The notes beneath the pieces are model-generated. The model was not told the DNA's origin. It made no database searches and was given only the letters and a program-made list of their open reading frames with translations. 64,000 nt of DNA from contig JAVHLM010000008.1 of assembly GCA_031082125.1 (NCBI GenBank), positions 1-64,000 of the forward strand. Reading direction: 5' to 3'. The position numbers were made by a program, and so were the translations under genes. The first letter of the stretch is position 1; every line of letters starts with the position of its first letter. Origin of the DNA: Candidatus Eremiobacterota bacterium (GTDB lineage Bacteria > Vulcanimicrobiota > CADAWZ01 > Ess09-12). Below, one piece after another: positions 50,846 to 60,363 of the stretch.

Positions 50846-53805
50846 AGCACCGGAACCATCTCATGCTGTTTTTACTGGCCCTGCTCATGGTGGCGCTCAC
50901 CGCGTGCCAGGCGTCCGCTGCTTCTCCGGGGGGAAAGCTCCTCGTGCTTTACAAGGAGCGGGACAAATTTGGCAGGCCCAATGCCGATTACGTGGCAACC
51001 TTCCTTAAAAAGGCCGGTTATATCACTGAGTTCAGGGACATAGAGGCCCTCATTGCAGAGAAAGAATCTGATCTCACGGGCTTCCAGGGCCTTGTCACCT
51101 GCTACCAGGGGACCGATATGAAAGGCGCGGACCGCTACCCTGCCTTCCTCCTCAAACAGATGGCCCAGGGGAGGAAAGTGGTGATCATAGGGAGCTACGG
51201 CGCATTCCAGGGCCTTGACATGGCTCCCGAGGGCCATCTTGTGCCGTGGAATGTCTCAACAAAGACCATCAACACCTTCTTCTATCCTTTCGGCCTCAAG
51301 TTTCTCTTCGGGTGGACCGGAGATTCCTCCAAGCTGGAGGCCACCTTCCGCGACCCCTCGATGGTGGAGTACGAGGCGCCCCTGCTGAAAGAGCACCTCA
51401 CCTATTACCAGTATTTCAAGAGCGTCAACAAGGACAACAAGGTCTTCCTGGAGCTCCAGAGGACAGACTTCCGCGATTCGAAAAGCGCCGCCGTCGTGAT
51501 TACGCCGTACGGCGGACTTCTCATGGAGGGCTACGGCTTTTTCTGGGACGCAAAGACGGGGAAAGTAATCCAGCGCGTCAACATGGAAAAATTCCTGGCA
51601 CGTGCCCTTGAGGGGCCCTGCCCCCCCGTAGTGCCCCAGTTCACCGTCACTTCCCATGAGGAGCTGCTGAAAGCCAATCCTCTTCCTCCTTTCAAGGAAG
51701 CAAGCCTCGGCACCCCGAAAGGGAGCGAGAAGCGAAAAGTCCTGGTGCTTTATAAGAAGAGCGAAAACAGGAAGCTCGATGAGAATCCCTTGAGGAGGCG
51801 CGGTGAGATTGTCCTCAATTACCTGGGGATGGTGCCTGTCTATAAGCCTGTGGAAGAGGGACTCCCCGGCGCTGATGAGATGACTTCATACCGCGCGGTC
51901 ATTACATGGTTTTCCGGCCCTTACATGAAGCAGGCCGAGGAATACGGCAAGTGGCTGATAAGACAGGTGGAGAGCGGCATCAGGGTAGTCATTCTGCAGA
52001 ACTACGGGGCCTTCATCGACGGCGACAACTTCGTGGAGTCGCCGAATTACCGCAAAGTTTTCAAGGCACTGGGCATGGACTGCAGGAAGCTGAAAGACAC
52101 GGCGGCCGGAAACCTTCCCGGTATCACCCTCTGCGATCAGGCCATGATAGGCTTCGAGCACAGGCCCGCAGTGCAGGATCTCGATTACTATTATGTCTAT
52201 ACCTCGAAAGATGAGGCGAACAGGGTGTACCTGAGCCTTCTCGACAACGTGAACGGCACCGTTGATCTTGCCGTCATCACCCCCCATGGAGGTATGGCGC
52301 TTGATACCGCTCCCTACTATGAGCCCCTCATGAACAAGGGGAAGAGGCTCAAGCAGATAAAAGAAGCACAGGCCGGCTATATCGAGGAGCCTGAGCCCCT
52401 CGGTGCATGGATAATAAATCCTTTCCTCTTTTTCGAGAAAGCGCTGGCGCTTGAAGCCGTCCCGGTTCCGGACTGCACCACCATCAACGGCAACAGGATC
52501 TTCATGTCCCATGTTGACGGCGACGCCTTCACCTCCATCTCGCTCATCGACAGGATGCGCCTTGCCGGCGACTATGTCATCGAGGAGATCTTCAAGGTTT
52601 ACCCGGGGCTCCCGTTCTCCGTATCACTGATTACCAACGACATCGAGCATGACGGCAACGAATATTACAACCAGGCGCTTGAGCTGGGCCGGGCCATGTA
52701 CCGGCTCCCCAACGTGGAGCCGGCAACGCACAGCGCCGACCACCCCTTCGACTGGCAGAGCGGCGAGCTCTACGTGGCCAATCCCGAGCACTATCCCTGG
52801 AAGATCGGCTACCGCGACCTGGACCTCACCTTGGAGATATGGGCGAGCAAGCTTTTCATGGAGAAAAACATACTCCCCGCGGGAAAGCCCTGCCCCTCCA
52901 TCTTCTGGAGCGGTGCCTGCAACCCTGATGCCGCGGCGGTGAAAATAGCCGGGCAGTCGGGCCTTCTCAACCTCAACTATGGCAATCCCATGCTCGACGG
53001 CACCCATCCCTCCATCGCCTACCTCGTGCCCCTGGCCCTCTCCCACGGCGGCCTTCTCCAGGTATGCAACATGGGGGCCAACGATTACATCTACACCGGC
53101 TATCTGCTGGGCGACTGGGGGGGAATGAAAAACGTGGTGGAGACCTTCAAGAATACGGGCTCGCCTCGCAGGCTCACGGCCATCGATCTCTATTATCACT
53201 TCTACGGGGGTATCAAGCAGGTGAGCCTCGACGCCCTCAAGTACGCCCTGGATTACTGCCTTGCCTGCGAGATCGCCCCCGTGTATGCAAGCCACTACTG
53301 CAGGATCGTCAATGACTTCTATGCCACCTCCCTCGTGAGGGAGCGTGACGGCTGGTCCGTCATCAACGGGGGGAACCTGAGAACTGTGCGGTTCAATGGC
53401 ACCGTATACCCCGACATTGAGCGCTCAAAGGGGGTAATCGGTTATTGCCACTCCCAGGGGCAGACCTATGTGCATCTTGACGGCAGTGCTGAAAGAAGGA
53501 TTGTGCTTGCCTCCGGGGCCATTCCCTTCCCGCACCTGCGGCAGGCCACCTTCTCCGTTGACAGGGCCTCTCTTGCAACGGGCTCAATTGAAATGGAAGC
53601 CTGGGGATTCGGGAAAGCCCGTTTCCTCATTGCAGGCCTCGCTCCCTCGACGTCATACAGAGTGAGGCTCTCCCTTGAAGGGGGAGAGATGCTCTGGGAG
53701 AAAGATCTCCCCGCTGCAGAGAATGGGACACTGCTGGTGGAGGAAATGCTCAAGGCGCCGGTGAAGCACTACCGGCTCAAAATCACAAAGGAAGCCCGGA
53801 TATGA
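50842..53805 (+). CDS. Exported duplicated-domain protein with polysaccharide-deacetylase-like domain
   Basis: 987 aa. Signal peptide with a possible lipobox (VALTAC, Cys22). Residues ~30-270 and ~290-540 are two copies of one alpha/beta domain (each starting K(L/V)LVLYK and including GAF(Q/I) and VITPYGG / VITPHGG). From ~545 comes a CE4/PelA-like deacetylase domain: SHVDGDAF (Asp559, Asp561) and THSADHPFDW (His630, His634), giving the Asp-His-His metal set. Then Trp/Gly strands and a beta-sandwich end. ATGA overlaps join it to the genes on both sides. Likely role: periplasmic removal of acetyl groups from an amino-sugar polymer. Confidence 0.72.
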   Translation: MKHRNHLMLFLLALLMVALTACQASAASPGGKLLVLYKERDKFGRPNADYVATFLKKAGYITEFRDIEALIAEKESDLTGFQGLVTCYQGTDMKGADRYPAFLLKQMAQGRKVVIIGSYGAFQGLDMAPEGHLVPWNVSTKTINTFFYPFGLKFLFGWTGDSSKLEATFRDPSMVEYEAPLLKEHLTYYQYFKSVNKDNKVFLELQRTDFRDSKSAAVVITPYGGLLMEGYGFFWDAKTGKVIQRVNMEKFLARALEGPCPPVVPQFTVTSHEELLKANPLPPFKEASLGTPKGSEKRKVLVLYKKSENRKLDENPLRRRGEIVLNYLGMVPVYKPVEEGLPGADEMTSYRAVITWFSGPYMKQAEEYGKWLIRQVESGIRVVILQNYGAFIDGDNFVESPNYRKVFKALGMDCRKLKDTAAGNLPGITLCDQAMIGFEHRPAVQDLDYYYVYTSKDEANRVYLSLLDNVNGTVDLAVITPHGGMALDTAPYYEPLMNKGKRLKQIKEAQAGYIEEPEPLGAWIINPFLFFEKALALEAVPVPDCTTINGNRIFMSHVDGDAFTSISLIDRMRLAGDYVIEEIFKVYPGLPFSVSLITNDIEHDGNEYYNQALELGRAMYRLPNVEPATHSADHPFDWQSGELYVANPEHYPWKIGYRDLDLTLEIWASKLFMEKNILPAGKPCPSIFWSGACNPDAAAVKIAGQSGLLNLNYGNPMLDGTHPSIAYLVPLALSHGGLLQVCNMGANDYIYTGYLLGDWGGMKNVVETFKNTGSPRRLTAIDLYYHFYGGIKQVSLDALKYALDYCLACEIAPVYASHYCRIVNDFYATSLVRERDGWSVINGGNLRTVRFNGTVYPDIERSKGVIGYCHSQGQTYVHLDGSAERRIVLASGAIPFPHLRQATFSVDRASLATGSIEMEAWGFGKARFLIAGLAPSTSYRVRLSLEGGEMLWEKDLPAAENGTLLVEEMLKAPVKHYRLKITKEARI

Positions 53806-55766
53806 GAGCACTGAGAATCTTTCTCATCACCACCATAATCGTGCTCGCCATGGCAGCGGCGTGGTGCGGCGCTGTCGAATCGGGAAAGCCCGAGATTGCC
53901 CCTGCCCTCACTGAAAAGGAGCTTTCCGGGCCCTCGGGGGAAGATGACCCCACCTTTATCAGAGAATATACCGATGCCCTTCTGCTTGAAACGAACGGCC
54001 ACAGGGAGGCGGGACTCTACAAGCTCCAGCTCCTCGCGGAAAAGTTTCCAAGGAGCGTCAAGGTGTACCGCAAGCTTGCCGAGATGGCCATCAACGTGGA
54101 CAACAGGGCCTACGCCATCCAGATGCTCCAGAAAGTGGCACAGCTCTCGCCCGGGGACGCGGGAGTGCGCCAGACCCTCATGGAGATTTACCGCAGCTAC
54201 CAGATGCCGGTGCTGGAGATCCTGGCGGCCCGTGAGCTGCTGAAGCTCGAGCCGAAGAACACCAGGGCCCTTGAGCGCCTCGCCGAGCTTTATCCCGCCC
54301 AGGGCGTCACCTCCCTGGAAATCGAGATGAGGGAGCGCCTTAAAAAGCTCGAGCCCAAAGATTACCAGAACCTTAAAAGCCTCGCGCAGGCCTTTGTTTC
54401 CGAAAGCGACCTCTGGGAGGAGGTCCTCGTCTACCGCGACATCACAAGGCGCTTTCCCGGCAAGGTCAATGACCTGAAAAGGCTTGCCTATCTCTATGGC
54501 CTGAATTTCGACCGCTACGACCAGCTTCTTGCCCTCAAGGAGGTGCTCCGGCTCCAGCCGGGCAATACCACCATAAAGAAAGATTTCAGAAATGTCTATG
54601 AGGCTCACCGGAGAGACCAGGGCATAAGGGATTACATGTATATCGGCTCCCTTTTCCCCGGCTCACGGCTCCAGGGCTACGCCTACAAGGATGAGCTCTC
54701 CACCCTTTACCGCAGGAATTACCTTTTCAACATTTATCCCTCACTCCCTGCGGGCGTCACTTATATACACTCCAATTATGACGACATGCGCGATGCGGGC
54801 GTAAACCTGGGATACGAGAAGGTCTTTCTCTTCGGCAGGGGCCACGTGGGCGTTGATGCGATGTACCGTAACTCATGGTTTGCCCCGAAGCCCCTCTCCG
54901 GGCTTGAAGGGCAGCTCAACATCAATTCCACTTACGTGGGCCTCAATTACGAGCTGAGAAACCGATGGGAGAGCAACATCCTCTACCTTCAGGGAGGCCT
55001 TGTCTCCGTAGACTGCCCCGACAGGCTCAGGGCCCTGCCGGGCTCGGGCAACACGCCGGAAAACAACGCGTGGCTTCAGCAGAACAATCTCGGCGGGTCC
55101 ACGCCGGTGTGGCGTGCTGATTACTTCACAAGGCACGCCAAGGGCTTCTGGTCCGATATATACGTGGACAAAGATATCGTCCAGGACACGGGGGCCTTCG
55201 TACGGCTCATGACAAAAACCGGCTACGGCATCGGCATGGCTTATATATGGCCCAACGGTGCGAATCTCTCCGCCTGGGGCGATTTCGCCACCCTCTCCGA
55301 CGGGAATGCCCGCCAGTATGGAAGGGTTCTTTTTGACTACCCCCTGCTCTCCACGGGCCAGATAAGGGATCTCAAGACCGCTGTGCGAGGCTACATGCGC
55401 GATCTCCCCGACGCGGGGCTCGACGTGATTTACCAGGGCGACTCCATCAACAACAACTTCATCAGCCCTTACTATGAAAGCTTCCAGGGCGAGTGGCAGA
55501 ACAGGGCGAAGCTTGCCGGCGTCGCAAGGCTCGGCAAAAATGTCTATTTCAACGCAGAAGGATCGTATATCTGGGGCAAGGTCCTGGAGTACGGCAGGGA
55601 GTACCGGGCAGGCTTCCTTATCGTGGAGCCCATCCCGCAGAACACCCTCGAGGCTTATTACGTGACGGGCTTCCAGAAAATCCGCGACAACACCCAGGGC
55701 TCGGTCTTCTACTCAGGCGACAGCTGGGCCGAGGGCTTCGAGGTCCGCCTCGGCTGGCATTTCTAG
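53802..55766 (+). CDS. TPR protein with C-terminal outer-membrane beta-barrel (PelB/PgaA-like)
   Basis: 654 aa. Signal peptide ~1-27. Residues ~45-275 are TPR-type helical repeats (YKLQLLAEKFPRSVKVYRKL, AIQMLQKVAQLSPGDAGV and so on). From ~295 to the end are alternating strands rich in Tyr/Trp/Gly/Asn, closing in RLGWHF, the terminal aromatic typical of outer-membrane barrels. This TPR-plus-barrel plan is that of the PelB, PgaA and BcsC exporters. ATGA overlap with the deacetylase gene. Its stop overlaps the end of the convergent nagA by 4 bp. It would be the exit pore for the polymer. Confidence 0.75.
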   Translation: MRALRIFLITTIIVLAMAAAWCGAVESGKPEIAPALTEKELSGPSGEDDPTFIREYTDALLLETNGHREAGLYKLQLLAEKFPRSVKVYRKLAEMAINVDNRAYAIQMLQKVAQLSPGDAGVRQTLMEIYRSYQMPVLEILAARELLKLEPKNTRALERLAELYPAQGVTSLEIEMRERLKKLEPKDYQNLKSLAQAFVSESDLWEEVLVYRDITRRFPGKVNDLKRLAYLYGLNFDRYDQLLALKEVLRLQPGNTTIKKDFRNVYEAHRRDQGIRDYMYIGSLFPGSRLQGYAYKDELSTLYRRNYLFNIYPSLPAGVTYIHSNYDDMRDAGVNLGYEKVFLFGRGHVGVDAMYRNSWFAPKPLSGLEGQLNINSTYVGLNYELRNRWESNILYLQGGLVSVDCPDRLRALPGSGNTPENNAWLQQNNLGGSTPVWRADYFTRHAKGFWSDIYVDKDIVQDTGAFVRLMTKTGYGIGMAYIWPNGANLSAWGDFATLSDGNARQYGRVLFDYPLLSTGQIRDLKTAVRGYMRDLPDAGLDVIYQGDSINNNFISPYYESFQGEWQNRAKLAGVARLGKNVYFNAEGSYIWGKVLEYGREYRAGFLIVEPIPQNTLEAYYVTGFQKIRDNTQGSVFYSGDSWAEGFEVRLGWHF

Positions 55767-56908
55767 ACGACGCGCCTTCCCTTGAGAAACACTGCCTTTA
55801 CGGAGAGCTCCCTGTCGGCAACTACTATATCGCCGTCGGCACCGGGCCTGAGAGAGCCTATGCGGTGCTCAAGCCCCAGCAGCTCGGCCGGGTTGAGCGT
55901 CACCGTCCTCAGAGCTTCCTTGAGCTCCACTCTCCCATGCGTGATGAAATTCCTTACCGCGCCGGGAAGAGGCAGGGTCCCCCCCACGAGGACGCCGCTT
56001 TTTGTCCGCGATGCCGAGGACTTCACCGCGAAATCAGGCGATGCGTCGGTGACCAGGATGATTCGTTTCATTCCCTTGGTGCGGGCCACGATGGTGAGGA
56101 GCGCCGGATGGATATGCTCGCCGTCGGCAATAAGCTCCGTATAGACCTCATCATTGACTAGAAGGGCGCCGGCAGCACCGGGCTCCCTCTGGTGGATGCC
56201 CCGCATGGCGTTGAAAAGATGGGTGGCAAGCCTCACCCCCCTCTTCGCCGCCTCCTGCATCTTGTCATAATCGGCGTTGGTATGGCCTGCCGAGGCGATA
56301 ATGCCGCGGGAGCAGAGAAAGCTGATGAAATCGAGGGCTCCCTCTTTCTCAGGAGCAACAGTGACGATGCGGATCGCTCCCCCGGAGAGGGCTATGAGCT
56401 GCTCCATCTCGCCCCGGGGTACCATGCGTATAAACTCCCTGTCGTGTACCCCCTTCTTCTCCTCTGAGATGAAGGGGCCCTCGAGGTTGACTCCCAGCAC
56501 CTCCGGGATATCCCCATGGACCCCTCTGAGTGAGACGATTGCCCTGGCTATCGTGCCGTAAGGGGCCGTCATAAGGGTGGGAAGGCATGAGGTTGTTCCC
56601 CTTGCCAGGTGGGCGCCGAGAGCTCTTATGGCGGAATGGAGGTCTCCCTCGTTGAAGTTTACGCCCAGCGCCCCATGAAAATGGATATCGATGAATCCCG
56701 GGAGGATCAGGCAGTCTTTGAAGCGGTGCACCTCAGCATCATGGGGGGAGTCCATGGCCCCTACGGCCTCTATTTTTCCTTCTCTCAGCAGCACGGCACC
56801 CTCTTCAAGCTCCTGAAGAGGCGTAATCACCGCTCGGCCTGTAATAAAAAGAGCCTTGTTCCCTTCAGGCAAGATACTCCCCGACCCTTCCCTTGTGCTC
56901 ATAGACAT
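55763..56908 (-). CDS. nagA: N-acetylglucosamine-6-phosphate deacetylase
   Basis: Removes acetate from GlcNAc-6-phosphate to give GlcN-6-phosphate. Amidohydrolase fold with DIHFHGALG (HxH), LEGPFIS (Glu ligand), ASAGHTNADYD, ATHLFNAM and LVTDASP (catalytic Asp). Length ~381 aa. Start unclear: ATG 56908 has GGAG upstream, and TTG 56872 also has GGGGAG upstream and would fit the nagB stop more tightly. Either way it overlaps nagB. Last gene of the coupled sugar operon. Confidence 0.94.
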   Translation of the reverse strand: MSMSTREGSGSILPEGNKALFITGRAVITPLQELEEGAVLLREGKIEAVGAMDSPHDAEVHRFKDCLILPGFIDIHFHGALGVNFNEGDLHSAIRALGAHLARGTTSCLPTLMTAPYGTIARAIVSLRGVHGDIPEVLGVNLEGPFISEEKKGVHDREFIRMVPRGEMEQLIALSGGAIRIVTVAPEKEGALDFISFLCSRGIIASAGHTNADYDKMQEAAKRGVRLATHLFNAMRGIHQREPGAAGALLVNDEVYTELIADGEHIHPALLTIVARTKGMKRIILVTDASPDFAVKSSASRTKSGVLVGGTLPLPGAVRNFITHGRVELKEALRTVTLNPAELLGLEHRIGSLRPGADGDIVVADRELSVKAVFLKGRRVV

Positions 56909-57653
56909 ACCGGTAATACTCCTTCTGCGCGAGGAGCGCCGAGGACTCCTCATCGACGATGAGCTTCACCGAAGGGTGAAGCTGCAGGACCGATCCGGGC
57001 ACCGACGCCGTCACGGGCCCTTCGACGGTGGCGCGGATGGCATCCTGCTTTTTTACCCCTGACGACATCAGCACAATAAGCCGGGCCTCCATCAGGGTGC
57101 CGATGCCCATGGTGAGCACGAAGCGGGGCACCATCTCCCCCTCGAGAAAACACCGGGCATTATCCTGGACCGTGGCCTCCGTGAGGGTCTTTACCCTGGT
57201 CCGGGACCTGAGCGAGGAAGTAGGCTCATTGAAGCCGACATGGCCGTTCCTGCCGATGCCCAGGAGCTGAACATCAATGCCGCCTGCACGCCTTATGGCC
57301 TCCTCATACTCCCGGCAGTGGCCGTCGATATCCCGGGGCTTTCCCTTGAGACGGTGGATATTCTCACGCTTTATGTTGACCTGCGAGAAAAGATTGGTAT
57401 CCATGTAAAAGGCGTAACTCTGGGGATGGCTCTCTTCCAGGCCTATATATTCGTCGAGATTGAAGGTCCGGACATGGCTGAAGTCCATCTCGCCTTTTCG
57501 ATAGAACTCAATGAGCCTCCCGTAGACGCCCAGGGGAGTGCTGCCCGTGGCGCACCCCAGTACGAGGCCGGGCTTTTTCTTCCACTCCTCGAGGACAATC
57601 CCGGCGGCCTCGTCGCAGATGGCATCATAATCAGCCTTGATAATCACTTCCAT
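56865..57653 (-). CDS. nagB: Glucosamine-6-phosphate deaminase
   Basis: Converts GlcN-6-phosphate to fructose-6-phosphate and ammonia. 262 aa, normal length. Motifs GCATGSTPLGVY (phosphate loop), FNLDEYIGL (catalytic Asp region), LGIGRNGHVGFNEP (His of the ring-opening site) and TMGIGTLMEA. GGAG lies upstream of ATG 57653, which overlaps the glmM end by 10 bp. With nagA it channels amino sugars to glycolysis, while glmM draws GlcN-6-phosphate toward cell-wall precursors. Confidence 0.96.
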   Translation of the reverse strand: MEVIIKADYDAICDEAAGIVLEEWKKKPGLVLGCATGSTPLGVYGRLIEFYRKGEMDFSHVRTFNLDEYIGLEESHPQSYAFYMDTNLFSQVNIKRENIHRLKGKPRDIDGHCREYEEAIRRAGGIDVQLLGIGRNGHVGFNEPTSSLRSRTRVKTLTEATVQDNARCFLEGEMVPRFVLTMGIGTLMEARLIVLMSSGVKKQDAIRATVEGPVTASVPGSVLQLHPSVKLIVDEESSALLAQKEYYRYVYEHKGRVGEYLA

Positions 57654-59017
57654 GCCATTATCTCCTCTATCTCCCTTGTGAAAGCCCCCAGGGCATCTTC
57701 TGCAGCAGCCCGGGTCCTCGCTTCGGCGAAAACCCTTATGATGGGCTCGGTGTTCGAGGGTCGAACATGGAGCCAGTATCCCGGGAAATCAAGCTTGAGG
57801 CCATCGTCGGAATTGAGAAGGGCTTTTCCCTCATAACGCTTTTTGAGCTGGCGGACAAGGCGCGAGGCCTCTTCCCTGCTCCCGGGAATCTTTGCCTTCA
57901 CGAGGCAGTATGCGGGAGCCTTCTCGGCAAGCTGTGAGACCGTGAGGGACGTTTTTGCCATGGCTTCAAGAATTACCGCCATGGCCGTGAAGCTGTCCCT
58001 GCAGGGATGGATGGCCGGGATGATGACGCCGCCGTTCCCCTCTCCTCCCACGGCCACTTCACCGCCAAGAGCGCACATCCGCTCGACGACATTTATTTCA
58101 CCTATCCTTGTGCGCACGACAGGCACCCCGAATTCAGCAGCCACGTCATCAATGGCCCTTGATGCCGAAAGGTTGGTCACCACCGTGCCCCGTCTCTGCC
58201 CGAGGATGTGGCGGACCGCAAGGACCAGCGTCATGTCCTCACCCATGGGCTCACCTTTCTCGTTGACCACGGCAAGCCTGTCGGCATCGGCATCCTGAAC
58301 AAAGCCCACGTCGGCCTCCTCGGCGGTGACCTTCCTGCACAGCTCGGTGATATTCTCCGGGAGAGGCTCGGGGGGATGGGCGAAGGCGCCGTCAGGGATC
58401 TCATTGATGGCCGCCACGGTGCAGCCCAGCTCCTCCAGGAAGCGCCTCGAGAGGACGGCCCCTGCGCCGTTCGCGCAGTCCACGGCTACCTTGAAGCGCC
58501 GCTTCCTTATTGATTCCACGTCAAAATAGGAGAAGAGCTTCTCGAGGTGGGGTTTCGTCGGATCGGCGACTCTTTTCACGGGACGCTGTTTATCGACGCC
58601 TGCAAGGGAGAACTCGCCCTGGTGGTAGATATCCAGAAACTCCTTCACCTGGATGCCGTTCAGGAAGAGGCCCTCGCTGTTGATGAATTTGAGGCCGTTC
58701 CATTCCTTGGGATTGTGGCTTGCCGTTATCTCTATTGCTCCCGAAGCCCGCGCTTCCCTGGTGTATATCATGATGGAAGGCGTGGGGCAGATGCCGATAT
58801 CAACAGGACGGCAGCCCACGGAAAGAAGCCCCGAGAGCACGGCACCTTTGATCATTTCCCCGGAAGTCCGTGAATCGCGGCCCAGAATTACCGTGCCCCC
58901 TCCCACGTAAGTACCGAAAGCCTGTGCCATGGCAGCGCAGAGCTGCGGGGTGAGGCTCTCGCCCACGATACCCCTCACTCCTGATATGCCAATCTTCAGC
59001 GATGTCTTGATTTTCAT
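57644..59017 (-). CDS. glmM: Phosphoglucosamine mutase (GlmM-like, intact)
   Basis: Interconverts GlcN-6-phosphate and GlcN-1-phosphate, on the way to UDP-GlcNAc. 457 aa, alpha-D-phosphohexomutase family. Catalytic serine loop EITASHNPKEWNGLKF (Ser100), metal loop QDADADRLAV (Asp242, 244, 246), sugar loop GGEGNGGVI and phosphate loop RPSNTEPIIR are all intact. Its ATG overlaps the TGA of the upstream paralog (ATGA). Archaeal-type mutases with broader hexose specificity look similar, so the exact substrate is inferred from nagA and nagB. Confidence 0.92.
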   Translation of the reverse strand: MKIKTSLKIGISGVRGIVGESLTPQLCAAMAQAFGTYVGGGTVILGRDSRTSGEMIKGAVLSGLLSVGCRPVDIGICPTPSIMIYTREARASGAIEITASHNPKEWNGLKFINSEGLFLNGIQVKEFLDIYHQGEFSLAGVDKQRPVKRVADPTKPHLEKLFSYFDVESIRKRRFKVAVDCANGAGAVLSRRFLEELGCTVAAINEIPDGAFAHPPEPLPENITELCRKVTAEEADVGFVQDADADRLAVVNEKGEPMGEDMTLVLAVRHILGQRRGTVVTNLSASRAIDDVAAEFGVPVVRTRIGEINVVERMCALGGEVAVGGEGNGGVIIPAIHPCRDSFTAMAVILEAMAKTSLTVSQLAEKAPAYCLVKAKIPGSREEASRLVRQLKKRYEGKALLNSDDGLKLDFPGYWLHVRPSNTEPIIRVFAEARTRAAAEDALGAFTREIEEIMAWK

Positions 59018-60363
59018 TTCACCATGGGGGAGAAAAGGTGGATGATGGTATCGACCTTTTCCTGCGCCCTCTCCTTGCTCAGGTCCTCAACATAGATTCT
59101 CACCATGGGCTCGGTGGCAGAGGCTCTCAGGTGAATCCAGCCGGTCTCGGTGTCAAGCCTGAGACCGTCTCCTGTCTCTCTCCAGTCGCCCGGCATGAGC
59201 CTGGGCATCTCGTTCACGATGGAATATGCCCGGGGAAGGGGGCATGCAATCTTATCCTTTACAAGATAAGCCTGGGGAAGGCGGCCCACAAGGCCCGCCA
59301 TGGGCTCGCCGCTCAGGGCCATGGCTTCAAGCACCATCGCAATGCTGAGAAACCCGTCAAAGGCAGGCTGAAAGGCCGTAACGGCAACTCCGCCGCTCCC
59401 CTCGCCCCCGATAACGGCATCTTCTATCAGCATGGTCTCTGCCACGCTGGACTGTCCCACTCCGCTCCTGAAGAGGGGGCAGCCCCTCGAGCGGGCCACT
59501 TCCTCAACCATCCGTGAGGTCATCACTGTCGAGACCACGGCCCCCGGGTTCTTCGCCAGGTATGCCTGGGCGATAAAAGGGAAAGTATACTCCTCCGAAA
59601 GGGCCTCTTTATGGGAAGTGATGAGAGAGATGCGGCTTACGTCGCTGTTGGTGACGAAGCCGGCGTGCGCCCCGAGGACTCCCATGATGGAGGCCACCTG
59701 CTGCGCATTGCGGATTCCCGGCTCAGGATCATGGGGAAAGAAGCCGCTCGGCTCATTGTTTACCGCGATGATTTCGCATCCCAGGCGGCTGCCCAGCTCA
59801 TCAACAAGGCCCGCCCCGGCTCCGTTGCAGCAGTCAATTACCGCCCGCAGGCCTGCCCGGCTTATGGCATCGGTATCAACAAAGGCACAGAGCGCGTCCA
59901 GATAAGAGCTGAAGGAGCGGTCGAGAGCCCTGGCATGGCCCAGGCCGTCAACGGCCACCTTGGCGAACTGGCCAAGGTGATAGAGATCGAGGACTTCGTC
60001 GCCCTGAAAGGTATTAAGATAGGTGCCTTCACTGTTGATGAAGGTAAGGGCATTCCAGTCCTTGCCGTTGTGGCCTGCCGAGATGGAGATGGCGCCCCTT
60101 GCGCCGAGTCGCTTCACCATGAACTGGAGCACAGGCGTGGGGCAGACGGCCAGATCCAGGACATCGCAGCCCGTGGAGACGAGTGCTGAAATGGCGGCTT
60201 CATGGAGCATGGGGCCCGAAGGCCTCGTGTCACGGCCGACAAGCACAGGGCCTTCACCCAGGTATGTGCCGAAAGCGCAGGCGAAATTCAGCACAAGCTC
60301 GGGAGTGATGGTCTCCCCCACTATTCCCCTCACTCCCGAGATACCAATCTTGAGAAGCTTCAT
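59014..60363 (-). CDS. GlmM-like pseudoenzyme (catalytic Ser and metal ligands lost)
   Basis: 449 aa, same fold and length as the neighbouring glmM and aligned end to end with it (KIGISGVRGIVGE, PTPVLQF, RASATEPMVR). The active site is broken: the serine loop TASHNP has become SAGHNG (Gly97 in place of the phospho-Ser), and the metal loop DADAD has become NSDVS (residues 239-243), losing two of three Asp ligands. The phosphate-binding loop keeps Ser/Thr. The open, full-length frame and ATGA coupling on both sides argue that it is maintained, perhaps as a regulatory or heteromeric partner of GlmM or a sugar-phosphate sensor. Confidence 0.85.
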   Translation of the reverse strand: MKLLKIGISGVRGIVGETITPELVLNFACAFGTYLGEGPVLVGRDTRPSGPMLHEAAISALVSTGCDVLDLAVCPTPVLQFMVKRLGARGAISISAGHNGKDWNALTFINSEGTYLNTFQGDEVLDLYHLGQFAKVAVDGLGHARALDRSFSSYLDALCAFVDTDAISRAGLRAVIDCCNGAGAGLVDELGSRLGCEIIAVNNEPSGFFPHDPEPGIRNAQQVASIMGVLGAHAGFVTNSDVSRISLITSHKEALSEEYTFPFIAQAYLAKNPGAVVSTVMTSRMVEEVARSRGCPLFRSGVGQSSVAETMLIEDAVIGGEGSGGVAVTAFQPAFDGFLSIAMVLEAMALSGEPMAGLVGRLPQAYLVKDKIACPLPRAYSIVNEMPRLMPGDWRETGDGLRLDTETGWIHLRASATEPMVRIYVEDLSKERAQEKVDTIIHLFSPMVK

